From NCBI GenBank assembly GCA_016191245.1, contig JACPOY010000022.1, positions 19,039-83,038 of the forward strand: 64,000 bases of DNA, written 5' to 3'. Positions 33,588 to 42,170 of the stretch are shown here, in pieces. The DNA comes from Gammaproteobacteria bacterium. GTDB lineage: Bacteria > Pseudomonadota > Gammaproteobacteria > Berkiellales > Berkiellaceae. Position numbers and translations under genes: made by a program. How positions within the stretch are numbered: the stretch's first letter is position 1; each line of letters starts with the position of its first letter. The notes under the pieces are model-generated. The model was given only the letters and a program-made list of their open reading frames with translations. It was not told the origin of the DNA and made no database searches.

Positions 33588-36200
33588 ATGGCTATCTTTC
33601 ATCTTGATGTTAAAACCATCTCTCGATCACAGGGGCGCTCTGCTGTTGGTGCCGCAGCTTACAGGGCAGGGGAACGTTTATTAGATGAGAGACTTGGGGT
33701 TGAATATGACTACTCAAATAAAAAAGGGGTAGTGTATTCAGAAATCATGGCGCCATTGGATGCACCTGAATGGGTAAAGGATCGTAAGCGTCTTTGGAAT
33801 GAGGTGGAGGCCACTGAAAAAAGAAAGGATTCACAATTAGCGAGAGAGGTACTCATTGCTTTGCCCAAAGAGCTATCTCAAGATGACCGGATAGACTTAA
33901 TCCGTGAATACTGCGATAAGCAGTTTGTAAGCAAAGGAATGATTGCCGATGTCAACATCCATGAAGACAATCCTGAAAACCCGCATGCTCATATTTTGCT
34001 TACCATGCGAGAAGTTAGTGCTAAAGGTTTTGGTTTAAAAAACCGCGACTGGAATAAACGCGAAAACGTATTTGAACAACGCCGATTTTGGCAAGACATA
34101 GCCAACGCTCACCTACATTTAGCAGGGTACACCACCAGAATTGATTGTCGTAGCTTACAAGAACGCGGTATTGATTTAGAGCCAGGGCTTCATCTTGGTC
34201 AAGCGCCTCACCATGCAATGAGTAGGGGGGAGGGGGATGATTTTGCTAAGTATGTTGATCATATCGAAATCATTCGAGCTAATGGAGAGCGGTTAATTCG
34301 AGATCCATCTGCGGCTATTGAAAAACTTACTCAGCAACAAGCCGTATTTAATGATTACGATATTGCAAAATTAGCGAACCAATATGGTGCCGATTTAACG
34401 CAATATCAGCAGGTATTATCAGCTATAAGAAGCTCAAAGCAGATTGTGACTTTAGGTGAAAATGAATTTGGTAAAACGGTTTATAGTACAGTCAAAATGA
34501 TTACCCTTGAGCATGAAATGCTTAACCAGGCTTATGAGCTAGATGCTAAAAGAGCTCATCAAGTTAATCTAAAGGCCGCAAACCAAGCGTTGAGTGGCAA
34601 ATCCTTAAGTGAATCTCAACGACAGGCCTTTTCTCATGTTATCAACGCTGGAGATTTAAAAATCGTTTCTGGTTTAGCGGGAACTGGTAAGAGTTACTTA
34701 ATGGGGGCTGTAAAAGAGGCTTTTGAAGGATCAGGATGTAAGGTTTCGGGGATATGTTTAAGCGGGATAGCAGCTCAAGGTCTGCAAGAGGGTTCAGGGA
34801 TCCCGAGCATGACGGTGGATTCAAGATTACTGCAATGGGAGCAGGGCAGGGAAGGGCTAACAAAACAAGATATCTTAGTGATTGATGAAGCAGGCATGCT
34901 AGGTACACAAAAGCTAAATCGTATTTTACGTTACGCGAATGATGCCGGTGCTAAAGTTATTCTGGTACACGATACTGAGCAACTAGGAGCAATTGAAGCA
35001 GGAGCACCGTCGAGGGCGCTGGTGGAGCGATTTGGACAAACTTCTTTAACAGAGGTGATGCGACAGTCTTCGCCTGAAATGCGCAAAGCAACCTATGAAT
35101 TTGCAACAGGGAACACAACAAAAGCCTTAGAGCGATATGAAGCTATGGGCGCAATCCATAGCCATGCGGCAGATGAAAAGGTTGCAGAAAGATTAATGAT
35201 AGAAGCCTGGGCAGCAGATCGACTTGAGGGCAAATCGCAACTAATGTTGGCTTATACCAATGAGAGCGTTAAATCGCTGAATGAGCAGGCTAGGGAGGTG
35301 CGAATTGCTGCGGGCGAAATCGATAGAGGGGAGAGCTTTACAGTTACAAAGGGTGAACGACACTTTGCAATAGGAGATAAAGTCTATTTTCTCAAAAATG
35401 ATAAGGACCTTGGAGTAAAGAATGGTTCGTTGGGAATAATTGAATCAATTGATAAGCATCAACTTAATATTAAGTTAGACACCAAAGATAAAAACATTGT
35501 TAGTGTTAACCTTCGAAACTATCAACATCTTGATCATGGGTATGCAGCAACTATTCATAAAGCACAAGGGGTAACGGCTGATAAAACCTATGTACTGGCG
35601 TCGAAACATTTTGATCGGCACTTAAGCTATGTGGCTTGTACGCGGCATCGAGAAAGCCTGGCTTTGTTTGCACATCACAAGGATTTTAAAAATGAAGAAG
35701 TGTTGTACAAAACGCTGAGTCGTGAGCGATCGAAATCAATGGCAGTGGATTTTGCCCAGGCAAGATGGATTGAGCCTAGAAACATGCGTGAGGTCAGCTT
35801 AAATAAGTTAAAAATTTCAGAGCAACAATTGGCCAGAGATAGACTAGAAATAAAACAATTAAACAAGCAATTTCCTGATAGAGTATTCTCTTTTGCGCGG
35901 GCCTTTGAACAAGTCAAAGGGGTTGTACAGGGGATGGTAAACTTAAGTGATAATCGCAAGATGCTTAGTGTAGGGAAGAAGAATCAGTCTAAACTTGTAG
36001 CAATGAGCCATGATTTTGAGAACCACCAGGGTAAGCAAGTTAGCATACATTTAGATAAAGAAGGCAAAATTTTGAATTGCTTTGTTAATGGGCAAGAAAA
36101 AACCAGGATGGCTTCCTTTGACAAAGCTGCAACTAGCCTGGATGGTCCTTCTCAACATATTGGTCAAAGATCATTTGATGATTCTCAAGAAAGAGGATAG
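33588..36200 (+). CDS. traA: TraA relaxase-helicase, Ti type (MOBQ)
   Basis: The start is placed at the ATG at 33588 (AAGGAATGAT upstream); the longer frame needs a TTG. The 870-residue product has an N-terminal MobA/MobL relaxase domain (about 1-230; FHLDVKTISRSQGRSAVGAAAYRAGE start and the His motif NPHAHILLTMR). A RecD/TraI-like helicase follows: Walker A GLAGTGKSYL near residue 368, DILVIDEAGMLG and the late motif YAATIHKAQGVT. It nicks oriT and unwinds DNA for transfer. An F-type pore is thus paired with a Ti-type relaxase rather than F TraI. Confidence 0.93.
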   Translation: MAIFHLDVKTISRSQGRSAVGAAAYRAGERLLDERLGVEYDYSNKKGVVYSEIMAPLDAPEWVKDRKRLWNEVEATEKRKDSQLAREVLIALPKELSQDDRIDLIREYCDKQFVSKGMIADVNIHEDNPENPHAHILLTMREVSAKGFGLKNRDWNKRENVFEQRRFWQDIANAHLHLAGYTTRIDCRSLQERGIDLEPGLHLGQAPHHAMSRGEGDDFAKYVDHIEIIRANGERLIRDPSAAIEKLTQQQAVFNDYDIAKLANQYGADLTQYQQVLSAIRSSKQIVTLGENEFGKTVYSTVKMITLEHEMLNQAYELDAKRAHQVNLKAANQALSGKSLSESQRQAFSHVINAGDLKIVSGLAGTGKSYLMGAVKEAFEGSGCKVSGICLSGIAAQGLQEGSGIPSMTVDSRLLQWEQGREGLTKQDILVIDEAGMLGTQKLNRILRYANDAGAKVILVHDTEQLGAIEAGAPSRALVERFGQTSLTEVMRQSSPEMRKATYEFATGNTTKALERYEAMGAIHSHAADEKVAERLMIEAWAADRLEGKSQLMLAYTNESVKSLNEQAREVRIAAGEIDRGESFTVTKGERHFAIGDKVYFLKNDKDLGVKNGSLGIIESIDKHQLNIKLDTKDKNIVSVNLRNYQHLDHGYAATIHKAQGVTADKTYVLASKHFDRHLSYVACTRHRESLALFAHHKDFKNEEVLYKTLSRERSKSMAVDFAQARWIEPRNMREVSLNKLKISEQQLARDRLEIKQLNKQFPDRVFSFARAFEQVKGVVQGMVNLSDNRKMLSVGKKNQSKLVAMSHDFENHQGKQVSIHLDKEGKILNCFVNGQEKTRMASFDKAATSLDGPSQHIGQRSFDDSQERG

Positions 36201-36205
36201 AAAAA

Positions 36206-37711
36206 ATGTTTCAGCTTCAAGTAAAAGATCTTACAAGAATAAAATCAATTGCAACAGCAGCAAAATATGATCAAGAGATAAATAATTTAATCGATGATTT
36301 CATGCATAGTCTTGCTGATAAATCAGATATTGCACGTGATTTGACAAAAAATGAGATAGTGCAGTTATCAAGTAACAAACAGATTAAAAAATTAATGATT
36401 TTGCTATTTCTAGTTGAAAATGTGACGCTTTCTTTTTTCAAGACAAGAAACGAGCCATATACTAATAATAAGGTTCTGGTCAAAGATTGCTGGAATCAAA
36501 TCGAAGATGTATTGACTAAACGACTGAAATTGTCCAGAGATTTTGTGCCATTGCTTGAATCCAAGAACGAACATGATGTGAATGAGCTAAAGAGATTATT
36601 TATTGCAGCTAAAACAATAGAAATATCAGATCTTTGCTCAGAAGAATTTGTGAGCAGATCTCAAAATATTAGGGTCCGTTTAAATATAACTGGAAAATAT
36701 GATATACAAGACATCAAAGCTGATGAAAAGCCTCAGAATCAAACTCGAGAGGAGTTAGATTTGTATGAACGGCAAATGCATATTCATGTTGGAATATTTG
36801 ATGCATTTAAATTTGTTGAACCTGATTTAGTGACTGCATTTAGATATTTAAATAGTAGTCCCACTAAACAACGAATTAATTCGTTAATTACACTAAAATT
36901 CCAAAACCCTTCGCTTTTTGTGTTGAATCTTGATGGCACATATACAAAAGTAGCATATGATGACATTCCCTCGTTCATAGAGAGTAATTATAAACAAAAA
37001 GAAATTGATGAAGGGTTATATAATGCAATTAGAAAGGATTATTATCAGTTATTTCAGCCGCCATTAGATGCTGATACCGTTAAAAAAATTAGCCAGAGGA
37101 TTTCAAATTTAATTGAGGCTGCTCAAATAGAGGCAGCAAAACGAAAAAAACCACTGCTGATTGTTCTTTCGGAAGTGCATGGTTCTAAAGGATCATTTCT
37201 TCTGCATGTGATTACCTTAATGATCGCTAACGGTTTAGGCATAAATCATTTATTAGCTGAAACTATAAATATATATCATAAGAAATGGGGTGGAGACCCT
37301 CTGGTTGAAGAAATGCTACGTTTATTATCATTTGCTGAAAAGGAACTTGGGATTCAAGTCAAAGATCTCGAAGGACAACTTCATTATAATAACAAATTAT
37401 CTCCATATCCTTATTATGAAATCCCGCTTGATGCCTTTGGTATACCGGTTCGTGAAGCAAGTTGGGTTATTGATGTAAAAGCCGTAAAAGAAGGCGCGGT
37501 GCTAATTGTAGGTACTGCACATATGAATAATATGATAAACAGCGAACTTCAAGAAATGTATTACATACTACCCATTGATTGTACATGTGATAAAGACTTT
37601 AGTGATATGTTTGGGGTTGCTCAACATAATCATATTGATTTAGATAAGAGCTTAGCTGGCCTAAAACTTGATGATATTGTAAAGATGGCGCAAATATGCT
37701 TGAAAGATTAA
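36206..37711 (+). CDS. Large protein with an EreA/ChaN-like C-terminal domain
   Basis: A 501-residue protein whose ATG follows the relaxase stop by 5 bases with GAGG upstream, so it is probably co-expressed with transfer. The N-terminal 290 residues are mostly helical and unrecognised. The C-terminal 200 residues keep the pattern of the EreA/ChaN/TIKI superfamily: LIVLSEVHGSKGS near residue 318 and IVGTAHMNNM near 430, with a Glu in LLAETINIY. Members include erythromycin esterases and toxin domains. There is no signal peptide; an effector role is possible. The assignment is moderate. Confidence 0.6.
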   Translation: MFQLQVKDLTRIKSIATAAKYDQEINNLIDDFMHSLADKSDIARDLTKNEIVQLSSNKQIKKLMILLFLVENVTLSFFKTRNEPYTNNKVLVKDCWNQIEDVLTKRLKLSRDFVPLLESKNEHDVNELKRLFIAAKTIEISDLCSEEFVSRSQNIRVRLNITGKYDIQDIKADEKPQNQTREELDLYERQMHIHVGIFDAFKFVEPDLVTAFRYLNSSPTKQRINSLITLKFQNPSLFVLNLDGTYTKVAYDDIPSFIESNYKQKEIDEGLYNAIRKDYYQLFQPPLDADTVKKISQRISNLIEAAQIEAAKRKKPLLIVLSEVHGSKGSFLLHVITLMIANGLGINHLLAETINIYHKKWGGDPLVEEMLRLLSFAEKELGIQVKDLEGQLHYNNKLSPYPYYEIPLDAFGIPVREASWVIDVKAVKEGAVLIVGTAHMNNMINSELQEMYYILPIDCTCDKDFSDMFGVAQHNHIDLDKSLAGLKLDDIVKMAQICLKD

Positions 37712-37768
37712 GAAAAGTGATATTGTTAATAGCTAAAATATTTCCTGGATCAGGTACGCTGGGGCTTT

Positions 37769-39001
37769 ATGATTGAAGAACTTACACCGCCTATTCGAGA
37801 GATTATTGTAAAAGCAGAGAAAATGATTTCTAATCATTTTAAAATGCCATTGCACATCGAAAAAGTTGCAGAACTTAGTGAGCCTGATAGACGCAATCTT
37901 ATTCTAAGATTGACTACCAAAAATTCCAACACAAAAATCCCTAATAGCTTTATTTTGAAAAAAACAACAATTGAGCCTAGAGGTGAAACTGAGCAAGAAC
38001 AAATGAGCCGTTTTGCGCGTGACTGGGCTGGAATTGAATTTTTAACGAAGATCGGAACTCATCATGCGCCGCAGTTCTATGGTGGCGATTTAGAGCATCA
38101 ATTTATTGTAATTGAAGATTTAGGGGAACCTCATCATAGCTTAGTAGGCCCTTTAACACGTGCTCCATCAACGGAAAATGTTCAAGAAGCCATTAAATCA
38201 TTGGAAATATATTCACGCCGGTTGGGGCAAATGCATGCGGACACATTTGGTAAAACTAAGGAGTTTAGTAAGATCCTACAAAGGATTTATCCAAACGCAT
38301 TAAGGCTTCATTCTTTAAAAGAAAAAGACTTTACAGATGTTCTAACGTGCCTAAAACGTCATACAGGTAATGATGCATATTCATTGCATCAAGAACTAGA
38401 AGATGTACATAATGTAATGTCATCAGGCGACTTTGAGGTTCTTCTTCATGGCGATATTTGTCCTGATAATGTGTATTTTCAAAAATCTGATATGCAAATT
38501 ATTGATTTTGAGTATGGCGATGTAGGAAATGCTATGATCGATGGGGTGTACTTACGTATGAGTATGCCAAGCTGTTGGTGTTCTAAAGTCATTCCTAACG
38601 CTATTGTTGTTCAAATGGAAGCGGTTTATGGCGATGAACTTAAAAAGAAACTTTCTTTGGCTAACGATGAGGCGTTTTACAACAAAGCATTGGTATATGC
38701 TTGCGCTTTTTGGATTATTCGCGTCATTAATTGGCATGTGGATGAAGTGATGGAACATGAAATTATCTGCCCTAGTGGCCCAGCTGATCATGATTCTCTT
38801 TGGGAACCGGAAAGGAATGCTTTTCGCCCTAGAATTTTATCTCGGCTAGAGGCATTTATTAATATTTCGAAAAAATATAATCATTTGCCAGCGCTTACCA
38901 ATGCAGCATTTGATCTATTGAGTAATTTGAAAGTCAAATGGTCAACTACATCTTTTATGGATTATTATCCTGTCTTCGTGAAAGATGGGGTAAATAAATG
39001 A
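37769..39001 (+). CDS. APH-fold phosphotransferase
   Basis: A 410-residue kinase-like protein. Key sites are HGDICPDNVYF (catalytic Asp, near residue 228) and IIDFEYGDVGN (metal-binding Asp, near 245); N-terminal nucleotide-binding strands contain SFILKKTT (Lys, near 72) and FIVIEDLG (hinge). This is the aminoglycoside phosphotransferase/choline-kinase-like fold, in a longer version. The substrate is unknown. It follows the EreA/ChaN-like gene by 57 bases. Confidence 0.75.
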   Translation: MIEELTPPIREIIVKAEKMISNHFKMPLHIEKVAELSEPDRRNLILRLTTKNSNTKIPNSFILKKTTIEPRGETEQEQMSRFARDWAGIEFLTKIGTHHAPQFYGGDLEHQFIVIEDLGEPHHSLVGPLTRAPSTENVQEAIKSLEIYSRRLGQMHADTFGKTKEFSKILQRIYPNALRLHSLKEKDFTDVLTCLKRHTGNDAYSLHQELEDVHNVMSSGDFEVLLHGDICPDNVYFQKSDMQIIDFEYGDVGNAMIDGVYLRMSMPSCWCSKVIPNAIVVQMEAVYGDELKKKLSLANDEAFYNKALVYACAFWIIRVINWHVDEVMEHEIICPSGPADHDSLWEPERNAFRPRILSRLEAFINISKKYNHLPALTNAAFDLLSNLKVKWSTTSFMDYYPVFVKDGVNK

Positions 39002-39081
39002 AACGATTTGGTCGAAGCCAAAATAATTTTAAACCTTGTTAGTATAAAGTAGGGTTTCAATTAAAAATTTAATATTGAGAT

Positions 39082-39650
39082 ATGATTATGAGTATTGATC
39101 TGGCAAAAACACAAGTAGTAGCTGAAGGCAAAGCAATTCCTAAAAAGCTAGGACCATTTATAGGAATGTTTTTAAAAAGACATCCTTGGTCGTTGATGAC
39201 TTTTATAATCTTCATTCTTTTTGAGGCATGCCTTACCCCAATCAATGCTTATTTATTAAAAATAATAGTGAATGGTGCGGCTGCAACTAGCGGCAAGGTT
39301 AATTTAATATTAGCAACTTTATTGGTGCCAGCTATTATCTATGTTTTCGTCAATCTGATGCTGAATGTTGTTTATAGCTTACATCGCTATGCGCAATTGA
39401 AGTTTTATCCGAAGATAAAATCAGATATTGCAGGAACTATGTATCATTACTTGGTTCAACACTCCTATCACTATTTCAGCTAACATTTCTCAGGAAGTTT
39501 GTCAAAAAAAATATTTGACTTATTAGGTGGGGTAGAATCCTTAATCCAAATATTTACCCATAACCTGATGCCACGATCTCTTTCTGTAGTGATTTCGTCT
39601 ATCGTATTATTCGTAGTACACCCGTTTTTTGGCTGTGTGTTATTTACAGC
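39082..39650 (+). pseudogene. Broken ABC exporter (N-terminal membrane part)
   Basis: The frame opens as an ABC exporter membrane domain (133 residues, two helices). It meets an in-frame TAA at 39481-39483 and continues beyond in the same frame with HFSGSLSKKIFDLLGGVESL, which normally follows YHYFS. The stop is therefore a nonsense change (probably CAA to TAA). After about residue 188 the sequence runs straight into a GNAT frame at about 39645, so the rest of the exporter is deleted. It is a recent decay product of an exporter unlike the intact one at 42171. Confidence 0.8.
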
Positions 39651-40049
39651 AAAGAAGAACAAGAGTACCTTGATAATCGATTGGGCGACTATAATTCAGA
39701 GCAAGTTCCTACCACACAGCAACCACTTGTCGTGCCGCTTAATTATTGCCTTAAAGACAAAGGCAAAATCATCGCTGGCATCAATGCAGATATGTATATG
39801 TGGAATCTTTTATATATCGCGATTTTGTTTGTTGAGAAAGATTACCGCTATCACAAACTCGGATCATTTTTAATAAATAAAGTGGAGTCAGAGGCCAAAG
39901 CATTAGGCGCTAAATTAGCTCATACCGACACCTTCGATTTTCAAGCACGGGAATTTTATCTCAAGCATGGATTTGAGGTCTTTGGTGTTCTTGATGATTG
40001 CCCTGAAGGGCATAAACGGTATTATTTAAAAAAGAAACTAAAGGATTAG
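39650..40049 (+). pseudogene. GNAT acetyltransferase with truncated N-terminus
   Basis: Reading in frame from about 39650 gives SKEEQEYLDNRLGDYNS, matching the early part of the next GNAT (STKDETDWVESQINNYNK), then a normal GNAT core with a DYRYHKLGSFLINKVE acetyl-CoA loop and HGFEVFGVLDDCPEGHKRYY. The first 15 or so residues and its own start were lost in the deletion that joined it to the exporter fragment. Translation could start at the TTG at 39681 (122 residues). It is a close paralogue of the 40057 gene. Confidence 0.7.
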
Positions 40050-40056
40050 GAAAATA

Positions 40057-40497
40057 GTGGCGAATTTACCTTCACAAGACTACAAAATTATCGAAAGTAC
40101 AAAAGATGAAACTGACTGGGTAGAATCTCAAATTAACAACTATAATAAAACGCTGCTCGCTTTTCCCGGTGACCCTGAAACTTCTTTAAACTTTTACGTT
40201 AAAGATAATGACGAAATTATTGCTGGTATTAATTGCTGCTTCTATTTTGGAGAGTTTCTTTACGTCAATGTGCTCTTTGTTAAAGACGAATATAGAGGGA
40301 AGGGAATTGGTAGTGTTTTGTTATCGAAAGTAGAAGAAGAAGCTAAGAAAAAAGGTGCCAATCTTTCGCAATTGCATGCATTTGAATTTGATAATGTGAA
40401 AGATTTTTATTTACGGCATGGATATGAAATTTATGCTGTTATGGACGATTGTCCAGCAAAGTTTAAACATTACTTCTTTAAAAAGCGTTTAATATGA
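40057..40497 (+). CDS. GNAT N-acetyltransferase
   Basis: A 146-residue GNAT starting with GTG, preceded by AGGAAAATA. The acetyl-CoA loop is EYRGKGIGSVLLSKVEEEAKKKG near residue 90, with HGYEIYAVMDDCP near the end. It is clearly duplicated from the preceding truncated GNAT (shared IIAGIN, DDCP and terminal KKRL/KKKL features). The substrate is unknown; short GNATs of this type resemble drug- or metabolite-acetylating enzymes. Confidence 0.85.
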   Translation: MANLPSQDYKIIESTKDETDWVESQINNYNKTLLAFPGDPETSLNFYVKDNDEIIAGINCCFYFGEFLYVNVLFVKDEYRGKGIGSVLLSKVEEEAKKKGANLSQLHAFEFDNVKDFYLRHGYEIYAVMDDCPAKFKHYFFKKRLI

Positions 40498-40561
40498 TTA
40501 AAAACGCAATAATATTTAGTTAGATATGATAAACCTAACTGAAAAAGGCTAGATGAAATAA

Positions 40562-41458
40562 ATGGAACCTGAAAATATCAATATCGACGTAGCGATTGTT
40601 CAGCAGTTACTGAAAAGCCAATTCCCGCAATGGAAAGATTTACCGGTTCGACCAGTATCGCAAAGCGGGTGGGACAACCGAACATTTCACTTAGGCAAAG
40701 AAATGCTTGTACGCATGCCAAGTGCTGAAGAGTATGCTTTCCAGGTTGAAAAGGAACAACATTGGCTACCTAAATTAGCGCCAAGCTTGCCATTGCAGAT
40801 CCCAGTACCTATAGCCATGGGAGAGCCTGGGGAAGGTTATCCATGGAAATGGTCAATCTATAGATGGCTTGAAGGTGAAGCAGCAGCAAGGGCTAATATA
40901 GGCGATTTAAAGGAGTTTGCCGCAAGCCTTGCAGACTTCCTCATCACACTCCATGGTATTGATTCAACAAATGGACCAAAGCCTGGGCCACATAACTTTT
41001 ATCGTGGCGGAGATCTGTCGACATATGATGCTGAGACCAGACAGGCTATGGATGTCTTGAAAGGCAAAATCAATGTAGGTTTGACAACTGAAATATGGGA
41101 AAGGGCGATTGCTACCAATTGGCACTATGATCCAGTTTGGATCCATGGCGATGTAAGTGTTGGTAATTTATTGGTAAAGGAAGGACGCTTGAAGGCCGTA
41201 ATTGATTTCGGTCAATTAGGCGTTGGTGATCCTGCATGCGATCTTGCTATCGCGTGGACCTTCTTTAAAGGTGAAAGTCGCGAAATTTTTCGCAAAAAAC
41301 TAGCACTGGATTACGATACATGGGCTCGTGGTCGAGCTTGGACATTGTGGAAAGCATTAATCATTGCGGCGGGAATAACGGATTCAAATGCTGCCGAAGC
41401 CGCAGAGCCACTACACATTATTGATGAAGTAATTACCGATCATAGACAGGAAAGATAA
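40562..41458 (+). CDS. Aminoglycoside-phosphotransferase-family kinase
   Basis: A 298-residue APH-family protein with all motifs: SGWDNRTFHLGKEMLVRMP nucleotide-binding strands, YRWLEGEAA hinge, WIHGDVSVGNLLV (catalytic Asp, near residue 197) and VIDFGQLGVGDPACDLA (metal Asp, near 215). Length and motifs match small-molecule kinases such as aminoglycoside or macrolide phosphotransferases. Its stop overlaps the start of the next GNAT (TAATG), so the pair is coupled. Resistance is possible but not shown. Confidence 0.88.
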   Translation: MEPENINIDVAIVQQLLKSQFPQWKDLPVRPVSQSGWDNRTFHLGKEMLVRMPSAEEYAFQVEKEQHWLPKLAPSLPLQIPVPIAMGEPGEGYPWKWSIYRWLEGEAAARANIGDLKEFAASLADFLITLHGIDSTNGPKPGPHNFYRGGDLSTYDAETRQAMDVLKGKINVGLTTEIWERAIATNWHYDPVWIHGDVSVGNLLVKEGRLKAVIDFGQLGVGDPACDLAIAWTFFKGESREIFRKKLALDYDTWARGRAWTLWKALIIAAGITDSNAAEAAEPLHIIDEVITDHRQER

Positions 41459-41874
41459 TGGATACAATAGAATACACTCTTGATAAGAATCCAAAGCCAG
41501 AAGATGATAAAATACTGCGAGAAGGTATTGTTAGCTTTAACAAAGAGGTTATAAAGGAAAAAGCGACTCATTTCAGCATTTTTGCAAAGGAAAATACCAA
41601 AATTGTTGGTGGCGCTCTTGTTTGGGAGCATAGTGATGCACTTTACATTGACGTCTTATGGCTTAACGAGAGTTATCGTGAAAAAGGTCTAGGAACAAAA
41701 ATTATTTCGATGATTGATACTGTGGCACGTGATAAAGGTATATTAAAAATCTTTGTTGATACTTATGCGTTTCAAGCACAAAAATTCTATCAAAAACATG
41801 GATTCAATAGCATTGGAACAATACCAGGTTACCTCTTGGGATATGATCGGATATTTTTGAGGAAGGATCTTTAA
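41458..41874 (+). CDS. GNAT N-acetyltransferase
   Basis: A 138-residue GNAT (YREKGLGTKIISMIDTVARDKG near residue 78; FYQKHGFNSIGTIPGYLLGYD at the end). It shares its fold with the 40057 gene but is a different branch. The ATG overlaps the stop of the kinase gene. A decayed relative of exactly this gene lies at 60883-61030, beginning with the same MDTIE. Confidence 0.85.
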   Translation: MDTIEYTLDKNPKPEDDKILREGIVSFNKEVIKEKATHFSIFAKENTKIVGGALVWEHSDALYIDVLWLNESYREKGLGTKIISMIDTVARDKGILKIFVDTYAFQAQKFYQKHGFNSIGTIPGYLLGYDRIFLRKDL

Positions 41875-42019
41875 ATAACTTTTAACCATTTGTCAGTTTA
41901 TAACTAAATTTTATCGTAAAAATATATCTAAACTGGACAAAATCGTAATTTTTTGTTAAATTTATCTATTATAGTCTCATATCGACGCCGTTTAATATCT
42001 ACGCTAGGGGAGTTCATAT

Positions 42020-42043
42020 ATGATAGTAATTATCAGTCATTAA
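42020..42043 (+). CDS. Leader peptide MIVIISH upstream of the ABC exporter
   Basis: A perfect GGGGAG site 7 bases upstream starts a 7-residue frame. It is followed by alternative base-pairing segments and a terminator before the exporter gene. Hydrophobic Ile/Val leaders with this layout serve ribosome-stalling attenuators in front of antibiotic-resistance genes (erm leaders with IFVI or IAVV). The role here is inferred. Confidence 0.6.
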   Translation: MIVIISH

Positions 42044-42102
42044 AGTTTTCGCACAAGTTGTGTATTGCTTTTGCTGATAGTTATTTTCAGTCATATTTCC
42101 TT

Positions 42103-42155
42103 AAAACCGAGCACTTGTGTGATTGACTAATCGTCAACCAAGACTCGGTTTTTTT
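42103..42155 (+). terminator. Terminator/attenuator hairpin in the exporter leader
   Basis: AAAACCGAG (42103-42111) pairs perfectly with CTCGGTTTT (42144-42152) and runs into seven T. An inner TTGAC/GTCAA stem sits in the loop. Upstream, CACAAGT (42052-42058) can pair with ACTTGTG (42113-42119), and TATCAG/CTGATA offers another mutually exclusive hairpin. The hairpin ends only 16 bases before the exporter ATG, so it would block the gene unless relieved. Confidence 0.7.
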
Positions 42156-42170
42156 ATTTGGAGATTTGAT

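Noticed and set aside
40500..40561. Leader peptide (MINLTEKG) before the kinase gene at 40562
   Set aside because: There is a short inverted repeat but no ribosome-binding site and no terminator, unlike the leader at 42020.
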